A stretch of DNA of 64,000 nucleotides from Pseudomonas taiwanensis (lineage in GTDB: Bacteria > Pseudomonadota > Gammaproteobacteria > Pseudomonadales > Pseudomonadaceae), in contig NZ_QJRF01000069.1 of the NCBI RefSeq assembly GCF_013393345.1, positions 124,001-188,000 on the forward strand. Direction: 5' to 3'. The notes under the pieces are model-generated. The model searched no databases. It worked only from the letters and a program-made list of their open reading frames with translations, and was not told the DNA's origin. The position numbers were made by a program, and so were the translations under genes. Position 1 is the stretch's first letter; the number at the start of each line of letters is the position of its first letter. Positions 47,578 through 56,657 of this stretch are shown one piece after another.

Positions 47578-47602
47578 TTCCATTGACTCCAGCCGCTATG
47601 CT
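47574..47602 (+). promoter_or_regulatory. Possible oxyR promoter
   Basis: TTGGTT (47574-47579), 17 bases, TATGCT (47597-47602), 25 bases before the oxyR start. The -35 overlaps the hairpin after tonB. Confidence 0.4.
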
Positions 47603-47627
47603 TGCCGGACCTCAATGGATAAATGCT

Positions 47628-48566
47628 ATGACCCTCACCGAACTGCGCTATATCGTCACCCTCGCCCAGGAACAGCATTTCGGCCGTGCCGCCGAACGCT
47701 GCCACGTGAGCCAGCCGACGCTGTCGGTGGGGGTGAAGAAGCTGGAAGACGAGCTCGGCGTGCTCATCTTCGAGCGCAGCAAGAGCGCCGTGCGCCTGAC
47801 CCCGGTCGGTGAGGGCATCGTTACCCAGGCGCAGAAAGTGCTGGAGCAGGCGCAGGGCATCCGCGAGATGGCCCAGGCCGGCAAGAACCAGCTCGCCGCA
47901 CCGCTCAAGGTGGGCGCCATCTACACCGTTGGTCCCTACCTCTTCCCGCACCTGATTCCGCAGCTGCACCGGGTCGCGCCGCAGATGCCGCTGTACATCG
48001 AAGAGAACTTCACCCACATCCTGCGTGACAAGCTGCGCACCGGCGAACTCGACGCGATCATCATCGCCCTGCCGTTCGCCGAAGCCGATGTGCTGACCAA
48101 GCCACTCTACGACGAACCCTTCTACGTGCTGCTGCCGTTCGGGCATCCCTGGAGCGAGCGCGAATCCATCGACAGCGAGATGCTCAATGACAAGAGCCTG
48201 CTGTTGCTGGGCGAAGGCCACTGCTTCCGCGACCAGGTGCTGGAAGCCTGCCCGAGCCTGCGCAAGGGTGGTGAGGACAGCGCCAAGCACACCACCGTAG
48301 AATCCAGTTCCCTGGAAACCATCCGCCACATGGTTGCCTCCGGCCTCGGCGTGTCGATCCTGCCGTTCTCGGCCGTGGACAGCCATCACTACGCCCCCGG
48401 CATCATCGAGATCCGCCCGCTGACGCCACCCGTTCCCTTCCGCACCGTGGCCATCGCCTGGCGCGCCAGCTTCCCGCGCCCGCGCGCCATTGAAGTGCTG
48501 GCGGACTCCATCCGCCTCTGCTCCGTGGCCCACCCGAAAACCCAGGGCGAACCGCAGCCGGCATGA
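47628..48566 (+). CDS. oxyR: Hydrogen peroxide sensor and regulator OxyR
   Basis: A 312-residue LysR-family regulator. The helix-turn-helix is MTLTELRYIVTLAQEQHFGRAAERCHVSQPTLSVGVKKLE. The peroxide-sensing cysteines are both present, in LLGEGHCFRDQVLEACPSL, the exact OxyR signature, so disulfide switching is expected. I chose the ATG at 47628 because MTLTELRY is the conserved opening. It overlaps recG by four bases, the oxyR-recG operon known from Pseudomonas. Confidence 0.97.
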   Translation: MTLTELRYIVTLAQEQHFGRAAERCHVSQPTLSVGVKKLEDELGVLIFERSKSAVRLTPVGEGIVTQAQKVLEQAQGIREMAQAGKNQLAAPLKVGAIYTVGPYLFPHLIPQLHRVAPQMPLYIEENFTHILRDKLRTGELDAIIIALPFAEADVLTKPLYDEPFYVLLPFGHPWSERESIDSEMLNDKSLLLLGEGHCFRDQVLEACPSLRKGGEDSAKHTTVESSSLETIRHMVASGLGVSILPFSAVDSHHYAPGIIEIRPLTPPVPFRTVAIAWRASFPRPRAIEVLADSIRLCSVAHPKTQGEPQPA

Positions 48567-50638
48567 CCGAGCTGGCGCAAGTCTCGGTCACCGCGCTCAA
48601 GGGCGTCGGTGCCGCCCTGGCGGAAAAGCTCGCCAAGGTTGGCCTGGAGAATCTGCAGGACATCCTGTTCCACCTGCCTACCCGCTATCAGGACCGCACC
48701 CGCATCACCCCCATCGGCGAATTGCGCCCGGGGCAGGATGCGGTGGTGGAAGGCATCGTCGGCGGCGCCGACGTCGTCATGGGCCGGCGTCGCAGCCTGC
48801 TGGTACGCCTGCAGGACGGTAGCGGAACCCTCTCCTTGCGCTTCTTCCACTTCAGCCAGGCGCAGAAGGAAGGCCTCAAGCGTGGCACCCAGTTGCGTTG
48901 CTATGGCGAAGTCCGCCCTGGCGCCACCGGCCTCGAGATCTACCACCCGGAGTACCGCTCCCTCAGCGGCGATGAAGCGCCGCCGGTCGAGCAGACCCTG
49001 ACCCCGATCTACCCGACGACCGAAGGCCTGACCCAACAGCGCCTGCGCAGCCTCAGCCAGCTCGCCCTGGCCCGCCTCGGCCCACACAGCCTGCCGGACT
49101 GGCTGCCCAAGGAGTTGGCGCGCGATTACCACCTGGGCTCGCTCGACGAAGCCATCCGCTATCTCCACCGGCCACCGCCGGATGCCGACCTCGAAGAACT
49201 CGCCGAAGGCCAGCACTGGGCGCAGCAACGCCTCGCCTTCGAAGAGTTGCTGACCCACCAGCTGTCGCTACAGCGTCTGCGCGAGAGCCTGCGGGCCCAG
49301 CACGCGCCGCAACTGCCGCCGGCGCGCAAACTGCCCAAGCAGTACCTGGCCAACCTCGGCTTCCAGCCCACCGGCGCCCAACAGCGGGTCGGTGCCGAGA
49401 TCGCCTACGACCTGGCCCAACAGGAACCCATGCTGCGTCTGGTGCAGGGCGACGTCGGTGCCGGTAAGACGGTGGTCGCCGCGCTGGCCGCGCTGCAGGC
49501 CCTGGAGGCCGGCTACCAGGTGGCCTTGATGGCCCCCACGGAAATCCTCGCCGAGCAGCACTACGTCAATTTCACCAAGTGGCTGCAACCGCTCGGCCTC
49601 GAAGTCGCCTGGCTTGCCGGCAAGCTCAAGGGCAAGGCGCGCGCCGCCGCCCTGGAACAGATCGCCGGTGGCACGCCGATGATCGTCGGCACCCATGCGC
49701 TGTTCCAGGACGAGGTGAAGTTCAAGCGCCTGGCCCTGGTGATCATCGACGAGCAGCACCGCTTCGGCGTCCAGCAACGCCTGGCCCTGCGCCAGAAAGG
49801 CGTGGACGGACGCCTCTGCCCGCACCAGTTGATCATGACCGCCACGCCGATCCCGCGAACGCTGGCGATGAGTGCCTACGCCGACCTGGACACCTCCATC
49901 CTCGACGAGCTGCCGCCCGGCCGGACGCCAGTGAACACCGTGCTGGTCGCCGATAGCCGCCGCATCGAAGTGATCGAGCGCGTCCGTGCGGCGTGCCATG
50001 AAGGGCGCCAGGCCTATTGGGTCTGCACCCTGATCGAAGAGTCCGAAGAGCTGACCTGCCAGGCAGCGGAGACGACGTTCGAAGAGCTTTCCTCGGCCCT
50101 CGGCGAACTGCGCGTGGGCCTGATCCACGGGCGCATGAAGCCTGCCGAGAAGGCTGCGGTGATGGCCGAGTTCAAGGCCGGCGCCCTGCAACTGCTGGTG
50201 GCCACCACCGTGATCGAGGTGGGCGTGGACGTGCCCAACGCCAGCCTGATGATCATCGAGAACCCCGAGCGGCTCGGCCTTGCCCAGTTGCACCAGCTGC
50301 GCGGTCGCGTTGGCCGGGGCAGTGCCGCCAGCCACTGCGTGCTGCTCTACCACGCGCCACTGTCACAGCTCGGCCGCGAACGCCTGGCGATCATGCGTGA
50401 AACCTGCGACGGCTTCGTCATCGCCGAGAAGGACCTGGAGTTGCGTGGTCCCGGCGAAATGCTCGGCACCCGCCAGACCGGCCTGTTGCAGTTCAAGGTG
50501 GCCGACCTCATGCGCGACGCCGACCTCTTGCCCGCCGTACGCGACGCGGCACAAGCGCTACTGGCCCATTGGCCTCAGCACGTCAGTCCACTCTTGGAGC
50601 GCTGGTTGCGTCACGGCCAACAGTACGGCCAAGTGTGA
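48563..50638 (+). CDS. recG: ATP-dependent DNA helicase RecG
   Basis: A 691-residue superfamily-2 branch-migration helicase acting on stalled forks and Holliday junctions. The wedge (OB-fold) domain occupies about 1-260; Walker A GDVGAGKT, the DEQH box IIDEQHRFGV, TATPIPRTLAM, and the C-terminal QLHQLRGRVGRG motif are all intact. It begins with the ATGA overlap with oxyR, which suggests that recG expression follows oxidative stress control. Confidence 0.97.
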   Translation: MTELAQVSVTALKGVGAALAEKLAKVGLENLQDILFHLPTRYQDRTRITPIGELRPGQDAVVEGIVGGADVVMGRRRSLLVRLQDGSGTLSLRFFHFSQAQKEGLKRGTQLRCYGEVRPGATGLEIYHPEYRSLSGDEAPPVEQTLTPIYPTTEGLTQQRLRSLSQLALARLGPHSLPDWLPKELARDYHLGSLDEAIRYLHRPPPDADLEELAEGQHWAQQRLAFEELLTHQLSLQRLRESLRAQHAPQLPPARKLPKQYLANLGFQPTGAQQRVGAEIAYDLAQQEPMLRLVQGDVGAGKTVVAALAALQALEAGYQVALMAPTEILAEQHYVNFTKWLQPLGLEVAWLAGKLKGKARAAALEQIAGGTPMIVGTHALFQDEVKFKRLALVIIDEQHRFGVQQRLALRQKGVDGRLCPHQLIMTATPIPRTLAMSAYADLDTSILDELPPGRTPVNTVLVADSRRIEVIERVRAACHEGRQAYWVCTLIEESEELTCQAAETTFEELSSALGELRVGLIHGRMKPAEKAAVMAEFKAGALQLLVATTVIEVGVDVPNASLMIIENPERLGLAQLHQLRGRVGRGSAASHCVLLYHAPLSQLGRERLAIMRETCDGFVIAEKDLELRGPGEMLGTRQTGLLQFKVADLMRDADLLPAVRDAAQALLAHWPQHVSPLLERWLRHGQQYGQV

Positions 50639-50728
50639 TGCAGTTCACAGCTCAATCGTCGCCTCGCCCCGACCCTTCCCGACCTGCTCGTTATACTCCG
50701 GGCAGAAAAATCAAAGCTGGATGCTGCC

Positions 50729-52135
50729 ATGACTGAAGTCGCCCTCGTCCCGGATTCCTCGCCACAACCGCCCGAAGTGATAGTGCAGCTGCTCGAAAAA
50801 CTCGGGCTGGCGTTTCAGGTTCGCCTGGAGCATCCGGGGCTGTCCGCTGCGCAGCGGGTCCAGTCGGTATTGCTGGAAGACGCCGTCGGCGCCCTCTTGG
50901 TGCTTTTCCCGCGCAGCCAGTTGCTCGACCTCAATCGCCTCGCCGAACTCACTGGCCGCAAGCTGGTGGCGGTCAAGCCCGAGCGCCTCGATCGCATGCT
51001 CGGCAAACATCAACTGGGCGCCCTGCCCGGCCTGCCGCCGCTGACCAGCTCGCCTTGCCTGTATGACGAGCGCCTGCTGCAGGAGCCACGCGTGCTGGTG
51101 GAATCCGGACAACCCGGCGTGCTGCTGGAGCTGGCCAGCGAGGACTACCGTGGTCTGCTGAGCAAGGCCAGCGCCGCGCGCTTCGGCGAGCCCCTGGCGA
51201 GCATCCGCCCGAACCTCGACCGCCCGGCCGACGACCGCGCAGAGATCACCCAGGCTGTGCAGGCCTTCACCGCGCGCCGCATCCAGCAGCGCCTCGAAGA
51301 AACCATCGAGATCCCGCCACTGGCGGAGTCCGCGCAGAAAATCATCAAGCTGCGGGTCGATCCCAATGCCACCGTGGAAGACATCACCGGCGTCGTGGAA
51401 ACCGACCCGGCCCTGGCCGCACAGGTGGTGAGCTGGGCGGCCTCGCCCTACTACGCCGCCCCCGGCAAGATCCGCTCGGTGGAAGACGCCATCGTGCGCG
51501 TGCTGGGCTTCGACCTGGTGATCAACCTTGCCCTCGGCCTAGCCCTGGGCAAGTCCCTGAGCCTGCCCAAGGACCAGCCGCAGCAAGCCACACCCTACTG
51601 GCAGCAGGCGATCTATACCGCCGCGGTCATCGAGGGCCTGACCCGTGCCATGCCGCGTGCCCAGCGTCCCGAGACCGGCCTGACCTATCTCGCCGGCCTG
51701 CTGCACAACTTCGGCTACCTGGTGCTGGCCCACGTCTTCCCGCCGCATTTCTCGCTGATCTGCCGGCACCTGGAGGTCAACCCGCACCTCTCCCACAGCT
51801 ACATCGAACAGCACCTGCTGGGTATCACCCGCGAGCAGATCGGCAGCTGGCTGATGCGCTTCTGGGACATGCCGGAAGAGCTCTACACCGCCCTGCGTTT
51901 CCAGCACGACCCCGACTACCAGAACGACAACGCTGCCTACCCCAACCTGGTATGCCTGGCGGTCAGCCTGCTGCGTAACCGCGGCATCGGTTCCGGCCCG
52001 GAAGTCGAGATTCCGGACGACCTGTTCGACGCCTTGGGTATCAGTCGCGAGAAGGCGGATGACGCGGTGAACAAGGTGCTGCAGGCGGAAGCCGCGCTGC
52101 GCGAACTGGCTTCCCAGTTCAACGGTCCGCACTAA
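50729..52135 (+). CDS. HDOD-domain protein with YbaK-like N-terminus
   Basis: A 468-residue cytosolic protein. Residues about 15-155 resemble a YbaK/prolyl-tRNA-editing fold (VIVQLLEKLGLAFQVRLEHPG; LLELASEDYRGLLSKA), and about 185-400 form an HDOD domain (IPPLAESAQKIIKLRVDPNATVEDITGVVETDPALAAQVV; LAGLLHNFGYLVL with a partial HD-like motif). HDOD proteins are regulatory and usually not catalytic. The combination corresponds to PA5346 by position. A TTATAC -10-like element (50691-50696) lies upstream. The function is unknown. Confidence 0.82.
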   Translation: MTEVALVPDSSPQPPEVIVQLLEKLGLAFQVRLEHPGLSAAQRVQSVLLEDAVGALLVLFPRSQLLDLNRLAELTGRKLVAVKPERLDRMLGKHQLGALPGLPPLTSSPCLYDERLLQEPRVLVESGQPGVLLELASEDYRGLLSKASAARFGEPLASIRPNLDRPADDRAEITQAVQAFTARRIQQRLEETIEIPPLAESAQKIIKLRVDPNATVEDITGVVETDPALAAQVVSWAASPYYAAPGKIRSVEDAIVRVLGFDLVINLALGLALGKSLSLPKDQPQQATPYWQQAIYTAAVIEGLTRAMPRAQRPETGLTYLAGLLHNFGYLVLAHVFPPHFSLICRHLEVNPHLSHSYIEQHLLGITREQIGSWLMRFWDMPEELYTALRFQHDPDYQNDNAAYPNLVCLAVSLLRNRGIGSGPEVEIPDDLFDALGISREKADDAVNKVLQAEAALRELASQFNGPH

Positions 52136-52150
52136 TCCTGCGGGCATGAA

Positions 52151-52178
52151 AAAGGGGCGCCAGTGGCGCCCCTTTTTT
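52151..52178 (+). terminator. Terminator of the HDOD gene
   Basis: GGGGCGCC, loop AGT, GGCGCCCC (52154-52172) followed by six T; an A run precedes the stem, so it may also act on the minus strand. Confidence 0.9.
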
Positions 52179-52197
52179 CATTCCCTTTCCGCACGCC

Positions 52198-52235
52198 GTA
52201 AGAGCGATTTCAATCGCGAATGAATTCGCTCCTAC
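52198..52235. repeat. Family-B palindromic repeat, short copy
   Basis: GTAAGAGCGATTTCAATCGC runs into GAATGAATTCGCTCCTAC; the two ends are inverted copies. It lies between the converging HDOD and SCP2-like genes. Confidence 0.8.
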
Positions 52236-52248
52236 TGGGGAAACGAGG

Positions 52249-52641
52249 TCAGGCGGCTTTCTTCTCGACGGCCTTCTTCTTCGGCACCAGGTGCTTGGTC
52301 AGCCCCTGGAACCAGATCACCAGCGCCGGGTTGCCCTGGATCTGGATGTCCTTGTTCTGGATGCCCTGCATGAAGGCCAGCTGCTTGTTCTTCGCGCTCA
52401 TGGTGGCGAAGCCGTAGGCACCGTCCTTGAAGCCGATGGCGAAGGCCGGCGAGTTGGCGGGGCCGCGCTTACTGATGACGCGCTGTTCGCGAACGATGAA
52501 ATGACGGGCGATCTTGCCGTCCAGGGTATGCAGCTGGAACACCAGGTCCTTGCCCGCCAGCTGCTGCTGGAACTCGGCATTATCACGGCTGGCCTTGGCC
52601 ATCAGGCGGCCCAGCATCCAGAGAAGAAAGCGGAATTTCAT
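52249..52641 (-). CDS. Small SCP2-like protein of unknown function
   Basis: A 130-residue soluble protein. The middle part (KDLVFQLHTLDGKIARHFIVREQRVISKRG; FAFMQGIQNKDIQIQGNPALVIWFQGL read across the domain) resembles an SCP2 sterol-carrier fold, and the C-terminus is very basic (KHLVPKKKAVEKKAA). No catalytic motif is evident. It corresponds to PA5347 by position. It is transcribed alone toward the HDOD gene. Confidence 0.7.
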   Translation of the reverse strand: MKFRFLLWMLGRLMAKASRDNAEFQQQLAGKDLVFQLHTLDGKIARHFIVREQRVISKRGPANSPAFAIGFKDGAYGFATMSAKNKQLAFMQGIQNKDIQIQGNPALVIWFQGLTKHLVPKKKAVEKKAA

Positions 52642-52741
52642 GCGCGCACGGCCTCGAAGGATGGAGAAAGCGGCGCATTGTAGCGGTTTGCCGGCAGGAC
52701 TACAGCCAGCTAAAGGAGGGTATTGCGAGGGCGCGAGTGAA

Positions 52742-52770
52742 CTGCCCGGAACCTCCCCGGTTCCGGGCAG
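52742..52770 (-). terminator. Hairpin after the HU gene
   Basis: CTGCCCGGAACC (52742-52753) pairs with GGTTCCGGGCAG (52759-52770), a perfect 12-base stem immediately downstream of the HU stop codon on the minus strand. No T run. Confidence 0.6.
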
Positions 52771-52777
52771 AAGAAGC

Positions 52778-53050
52778 TTAGTTCACGGCTTCTTTCAGCG
52801 ACTTGCCCGGTTTGAAGGCGACAGTATTGCTGGCCTTGATCTTGACCGGCTGACCCGTCTGCGGGTTCTTGCCAGTGCGGGCACCACGATGACGTTGCAG
52901 GAAGGTGCCGAAGCCCACCAGCGTTACGCTGTCCTTGCGGTTCAGCGCGTTGGTGATTTCTTCCAGCACCGCATTGAGTACGCGATTGGCCTGATCCTTG
53001 GTGAGATCGGCCTTTTCCGCGATAGCGGCGGCGAGTTCCGGTTTACGCAT
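52778..53050 (-). CDS. HU-family DNA-binding protein
   Basis: A 90-residue histone-like protein (MRKPELAAAIAEKADLTKDQ; VTLVGFGTFLQRHRGARTGKNPQTGQPVKIKASNTVAFKPGKSLKEAVN). The DNA-binding arm with the intercalating proline (NPQTG) is intact. HU bends and compacts DNA. I chose the ATG at 53050, preceded by GAGGC. It is a second HU-type gene outside the hupB locus, like PA5348. It is monocistronic. Confidence 0.93.
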   Translation of the reverse strand: MRKPELAAAIAEKADLTKDQANRVLNAVLEEITNALNRKDSVTLVGFGTFLQRHRGARTGKNPQTGQPVKIKASNTVAFKPGKSLKEAVN

Positions 53051-53238
53051 AGATGCCTCATTGACGGTTTGTTGTTTTTGTGTCCGTGCTGTTCGTCCAG
53101 AACAGCGCCCAAGGCGCCGCAACGGCTCTGCGCTGCGGCAGACCACGGGGAGGATGGCACGCCGATTGGCACTCCGCCAGTGTCCTCAGCGGGAATTCCG
53201 AAAGAACAGAAGGATTAATCCGACAGAAGGGCTGACAT

Positions 53239-54387
53239 TTATGCCAGAAGCGGCGGCAGCTCCCGGTTCAGGGCCAGTTTCTCCTGCACCGCGGCCCCGG
53301 TAAGGGCATAGCCGAGCAGGCTTCCAGCCGCATCGCGGTAAAGCGCCTTGATGTCCGCCCCGGAGCCTTCAACCGTCCAGCTGCCATCCGTGCCACGGGG
53401 TGGCGGCGACACCACCAGCGGGCAGACCGGGGTCTTCACCGTGACCGGCATCGCGCCGTACGCCACCGCAGTAGGCGTACCTGCCAGGGTCTGTGCCAGC
53501 GCGCGGGCGCAGGCCATCAACGGCATCACGTAAAGCAGGTTGAGGCCGTCGACCTCGGCGCAGTCGCCAAGGGCGTAGATGTTCGCGTGGGACGTGCGCA
53601 GCTGGCGGTCCACCGCCACGCCCCGGTTTACCGCGAGCCCGGCGGCGGCGGCCAGCTCGGTGCGCGGACGCAAGCCAACGGCGGACACCACCAGGTCACA
53701 GGTGATCCGGGTGCCATCGGAGAGCAGCGCCTCCAGGCCGTTCTCGCCGCGATCCAGACGGGCCAGCACCGGACCGAGGTGGAAGCGCGCGCCGAGGCTT
53801 TCCAGCCCGGCCTGCACCGCAGACGCGGCAGCCGAATGCAGCAGACCCGGCATCACCTGCTCGCAGGGCGCGACCAGTTCCACTTCCAGGCCGCCCAGGC
53901 TGAGGTCATTGGCGAACTCGCAACCGATCAGCCCGGCGCCGAGGATCAGCACCCGGCGCTTGCCGGCCGCAGCGGTGCGGAAGCGCGCGTAGTCTTCGAG
54001 GTCGTTGATCGGGAAGATCGCATCCTGGGCATCGCCCTCGACCGGCACGCGAATGGTGTCCGCACCCCAGGCAAGGACAAGGTCGCGATAGGGCACGGCT
54101 TCCTCGCCTATCCACAGGCGCTGGTGACCCGGGTCGATGCCGGTGATGCGCGTGTGGGTGCGGATTTCCGCCTTGAGCTGCTCAGCCATGGCGCCGGCCT
54201 CGGCCATGGCCAGGCCGTCGGCGTCCTTGTTCTTGCCGAAGCCCGTGGACAGCATCGGCTTGGAGTAGGAGCGGCCATCGTCGGCACTGATCAGGAGCAG
54301 CGGGGTTTCGCTGTCCAGCTTGCGAAACTCCTTGGCCAGGTTGTAACCGGCCAGGCCGGTGCCGACTATCACCACGGGTGCACTCAT
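53239..54387 (-). CDS. rubB: Rubredoxin-NAD(+) reductase
   Basis: A 382-residue FAD- and NAD(H)-binding reductase passing electrons from NADH to rubredoxin. FAD motif [18 protein letters not shown] at the N-terminus, NAD motif [17 protein letters not shown] at about 145-160 and the C-terminal FAD segment [10 protein letters not shown] are seen. It lies downstream of the two rubredoxin genes on the same strand. With rubredoxin it can feed alkane hydroxylase or oxidative stress enzymes; no alkB is in the window. Confidence 0.93.
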   Translation of the reverse strand: MSAPVVIVGTGLAGYNLAKEFRKLDSETPLLLISADDGRSYSKPMLSTGFGKNKDADGLAMAEAGAMAEQLKAEIRTHTRITGIDPGHQRLWIGEEAVPYRDLVLAWGADTIRVPVEGDAQDAIFPINDLEDYARFRTAAAGKRRVLILGAGLIGCEFANDLSLGGLEVELVAPCEQVMPGLLHSAAASAVQAGLESLGARFHLGPVLARLDRGENGLEALLSDGTRITCDLVVSAVGLRPRTELAAAAGLAVNRGVAVDRQLRTSHANIYALGDCAEVDGLNLLYVMPLMACARALAQTLAGTPTAVAYGAMPVTVKTPVCPLVVSPPPRGTDGSWTVEGSGADIKALYRDAAGSLLGYALTGAAVQEKLALNRELPPLLA

Positions 54388-54458
54388 TGCTCACTCCTGC
54401 TCGCGAAACGACGCGACGGCCCCGAGGCCGTCGCTTGAATGGGGGTTGAATGGCGGGA

Positions 54459-54626
54459 TCAGGCGATCTCGATCATCTCGAAATCGATTTTTCCGACGCC
54501 GCAATCGGGGCAGACCCAGTCCGGCGGAATGTCTTCCCAGCGTGTGCCTGGTGCGATGCCCTCTTCAGGCAGCCCCTCGGCTTCGTCGTAGATGAAACCG
54601 CAGACAACGCATTGCCACTTACGCAT
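54459..54626 (-). CDS. rubA2: Rubredoxin RubA2
   Basis: A 55-residue iron protein with two CxxCG knuckles (CVVCGF and CPDCGVGK) binding one Fe. The ATG at 54626 ([18 protein letters not shown]) has GGAGG upstream. It is about 80 percent identical by eye to the neighbouring rubA1 product and 71 bases before rubB, so rubA2-rubB form a unit. Confidence 0.95.
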   Translation of the reverse strand: MRKWQCVVCGFIYDEAEGLPEEGIAPGTRWEDIPPDWVCPDCGVGKIDFEMIEIA

Positions 54627-54734
54627 GACCACCTCCGCCGGCGCGGAAAGCCGTACTGAACCTACTCCAATCGACCGGCGACCGCCAAGCGTCACCGGAC
54701 CAGTCCAGACAGAGGATAGGCTGAACCTGCAGAC

Positions 54735-54760
54735 ACAAAAAAGCCGGCACGGGGCCGGCT
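54735..54760 (-). terminator. Intrinsic terminator between rubA1 and rubA2
   Basis: On the minus strand AGCCGGC, 5-base loop, GCCGGCT (complement of 54742-54760) followed by TTTTTT. It lies 20 bases past the rubA1 stop and before rubA2. Confidence 0.85.
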
Positions 54761-54779
54761 TTTCCAGGCGGAAACGGGA

Positions 54780-54947
54780 TCAGTTGATTTCGATCATCTC
54801 GAAATCCAGCTTGCCCACGCCGCAGTCGGGGCAAATCCAGTCCTGCGGAACGTCCTCCCAGCGGGTGCCGGCGGCGATGCCGTCATCCGGCCAGCCCTGG
54901 GATTCGTCGTAGACCAGGCCACATACCACGCATTGCCACTTCTTCAT
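54780..54947 (-). CDS. rubA1: Rubredoxin RubA1
   Basis: A 55-residue rubredoxin ([20 protein letters not shown], ending GVGKLDFEMIEIN) with CxxCG pairs CVVCG and CPDCG. The ATG at 54947 is preceded by GAG. It is a tandem paralogue of rubA2 but is separated from it by a strong terminator. Confidence 0.95.
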   Translation of the reverse strand: MKKWQCVVCGLVYDESQGWPDDGIAAGTRWEDVPQDWICPDCGVGKLDFEMIEIN

Positions 54948-55112
54948 CACTCAGCTCTCCACAATCAGGCGTTCGCGGACCGTAGCCTCTGGCGGGCATT
55001 TCGGTCACTTCAGGGGCGCTTTTTACTGGTTTATTCCCCCCCCGGGCAAGAGGCAGCCGACAGGCACCGACCGTGCTAATCTGCGCCGTCTTCCATCGCC
55101 CAAGCCCCTTCC

Positions 55113-55667
55113 GTGCCACACGCAGCCCTCGTCCATCCGCCCCGCTGGCTCACCGCCGCCCAGCTCCATCCCGCTCCGGCCGCCAGCGTCCGCGACTGGC
55201 TGTTCGACCAGGGCTCACTGACCCGCCGTCTGACCGCACTTTCCGATAACGCCTTCAGCGTCACGCCGCTGGAAGAAGGCTGGCAGACCCTTCGCACCGA
55301 CGAATGCGCTGCCCTGGGCATTCCCGCCGGCAGCCAGGGCTGGGTGCGCGAAGTGTACCTGCGCGGCCACGGCGAGATCTGGGTGTTCGCCCGCAGCGTG
55401 GCGGCCCGCGCTGCCCTGGAAGGCTCCGGACTGGACCTGCATCAGCTCGGCAGCCGCTCTCTCGGCGAGCTGCTGTTCAGCGACCGCGCCTTCGACCGCG
55501 GCGCCATCGAAGTCACCCGGTATCCCGCCGCCCTGCTGCCGGTGGCCGTGCGCGCCGAACGCCTGTGGGGCCGCCGATCCTGTTTTTCGCGGGGCGCACT
55601 GGGGGTGCTGGTGGCGGAGATCTTCCTCCCTGCCCTGTGGCGCCAGGCAGGCATCGAGGCCTTATAA
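55113..55667 (+). CDS. ubiC: Chorismate lyase UbiC
   Basis: A 184-residue enzyme making 4-hydroxybenzoate and pyruvate from chorismate, the first committed step of ubiquinone synthesis. [21 protein letters not shown] holds the conserved arginine and the family core, and [23 protein letters not shown] ends with the catalytic glutamate region. The start is GTG at 55113 ([13 protein letters not shown]). It precedes ubiA by 35 bases as in E. coli. Confidence 0.94.
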   Translation: MPHAALVHPPRWLTAAQLHPAPAASVRDWLFDQGSLTRRLTALSDNAFSVTPLEEGWQTLRTDECAALGIPAGSQGWVREVYLRGHGEIWVFARSVAARAALEGSGLDLHQLGSRSLGELLFSDRAFDRGAIEVTRYPAALLPVAVRAERLWGRRSCFSRGALGVLVAEIFLPALWRQAGIEAL

Positions 55668-55702
55668 TCCGGCGCTTCGACGGGAGAGCCGGAGAGCCAC
55701 CT

Positions 55703-56593
55703 GTGTACCTGACCCTGCTGCAATCGCTGAACCGCCTGCACCCCCGCGCCATGGATTTCATCCAGCTGACCCGGCTGGACAAGCCCATCGGAATCTACCT
55801 GCTGCTCTGGCCCACGCTCTGGGCCCTGTGGATTGCCGGTGAGGGCAGCCCCAGCGTGGCCAACCTGGTGATCTTCGTCCTCGGCGTGAACCTGATGCGC
55901 GCCGCCGGCTGCGTGATCAACGACTACGCGGACCGCAACTTCGACGGCCACGTCACCCGCACCCGGGCGCGCCCCATGGCCAGCGGCCGGATCACGCCAC
56001 GGGAAGCGCTGGTGTTCTTCGCCGTTCTGGTGGCCATCAGCTTCGTATTGGTGCTGTTCACCAATGCCACGACCATCTGGCTATCATTCGGCGGCCTGGC
56101 ACTGGCCGCCTGCTACCCCTTCATGAAGCGCTACACCTTCTACCCACAGGTGGTGCTGGGCGCGGCCTTCTCCTGGGGCATGCCGATGGCCTTCACCGCC
56201 GAGACCGGCGAGCTGCCGGCGGCAGCCTGGCTGCTGTACATCGCCAACCTGCTGTGGACCGTGGCCTACGACACCTATTACGCCATGACCGATCGCGAGG
56301 ACGACCTGAAGATCGGGGTCAAATCCACCGCGATCCTCTTCGGCGACGCCGATCGCCTGATCATCGCCACGCTGCAGGGCCTGGCACTGTTCTGCCTGGT
56401 ACTTGCGGGGAACCGCTTCGAACTGGGGGCAAGTTTCTACGTGGGGCTGATGGTGGCGGCCGCGTGCTTCGCCTGGGAGTTCTACAGCACCCGCACCCGT
56501 GATCCACAGGCCTGCTTCAAGGCCTTCCTGCACAACCACTGGGCGGGCCTGGCCATCTTTGCCGGCATCGTCGCCGACTACGCGCTGCGCTGA
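55703..56593 (+). CDS. ubiA: 4-hydroxybenzoate octaprenyltransferase UbiA
   Basis: A 296-residue polytopic membrane prenyltransferase attaching the polyprenyl tail to 4-hydroxybenzoate. The two Asp-rich motifs are [12 protein letters not shown] (about 73-84) and [17 protein letters not shown] (about 190-206), with about eight or nine hydrophobic segments. The start is GTG at 55703, with GGAGAG seven bases upstream. It forms the ubiCA operon. Confidence 0.96.
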   Translation: MYLTLLQSLNRLHPRAMDFIQLTRLDKPIGIYLLLWPTLWALWIAGEGSPSVANLVIFVLGVNLMRAAGCVINDYADRNFDGHVTRTRARPMASGRITPREALVFFAVLVAISFVLVLFTNATTIWLSFGGLALAACYPFMKRYTFYPQVVLGAAFSWGMPMAFTAETGELPAAAWLLYIANLLWTVAYDTYYAMTDREDDLKIGVKSTAILFGDADRLIIATLQGLALFCLVLAGNRFELGASFYVGLMVAAACFAWEFYSTRTRDPQACFKAFLHNHWAGLAIFAGIVADYALR

Positions 56594-56657
56594 GGCGCAG
56601 CGCGCAGGTCACCTGTTCAACTGACCGGCTGCAGAACGCAGGTAGTTTTCCAGCCGA

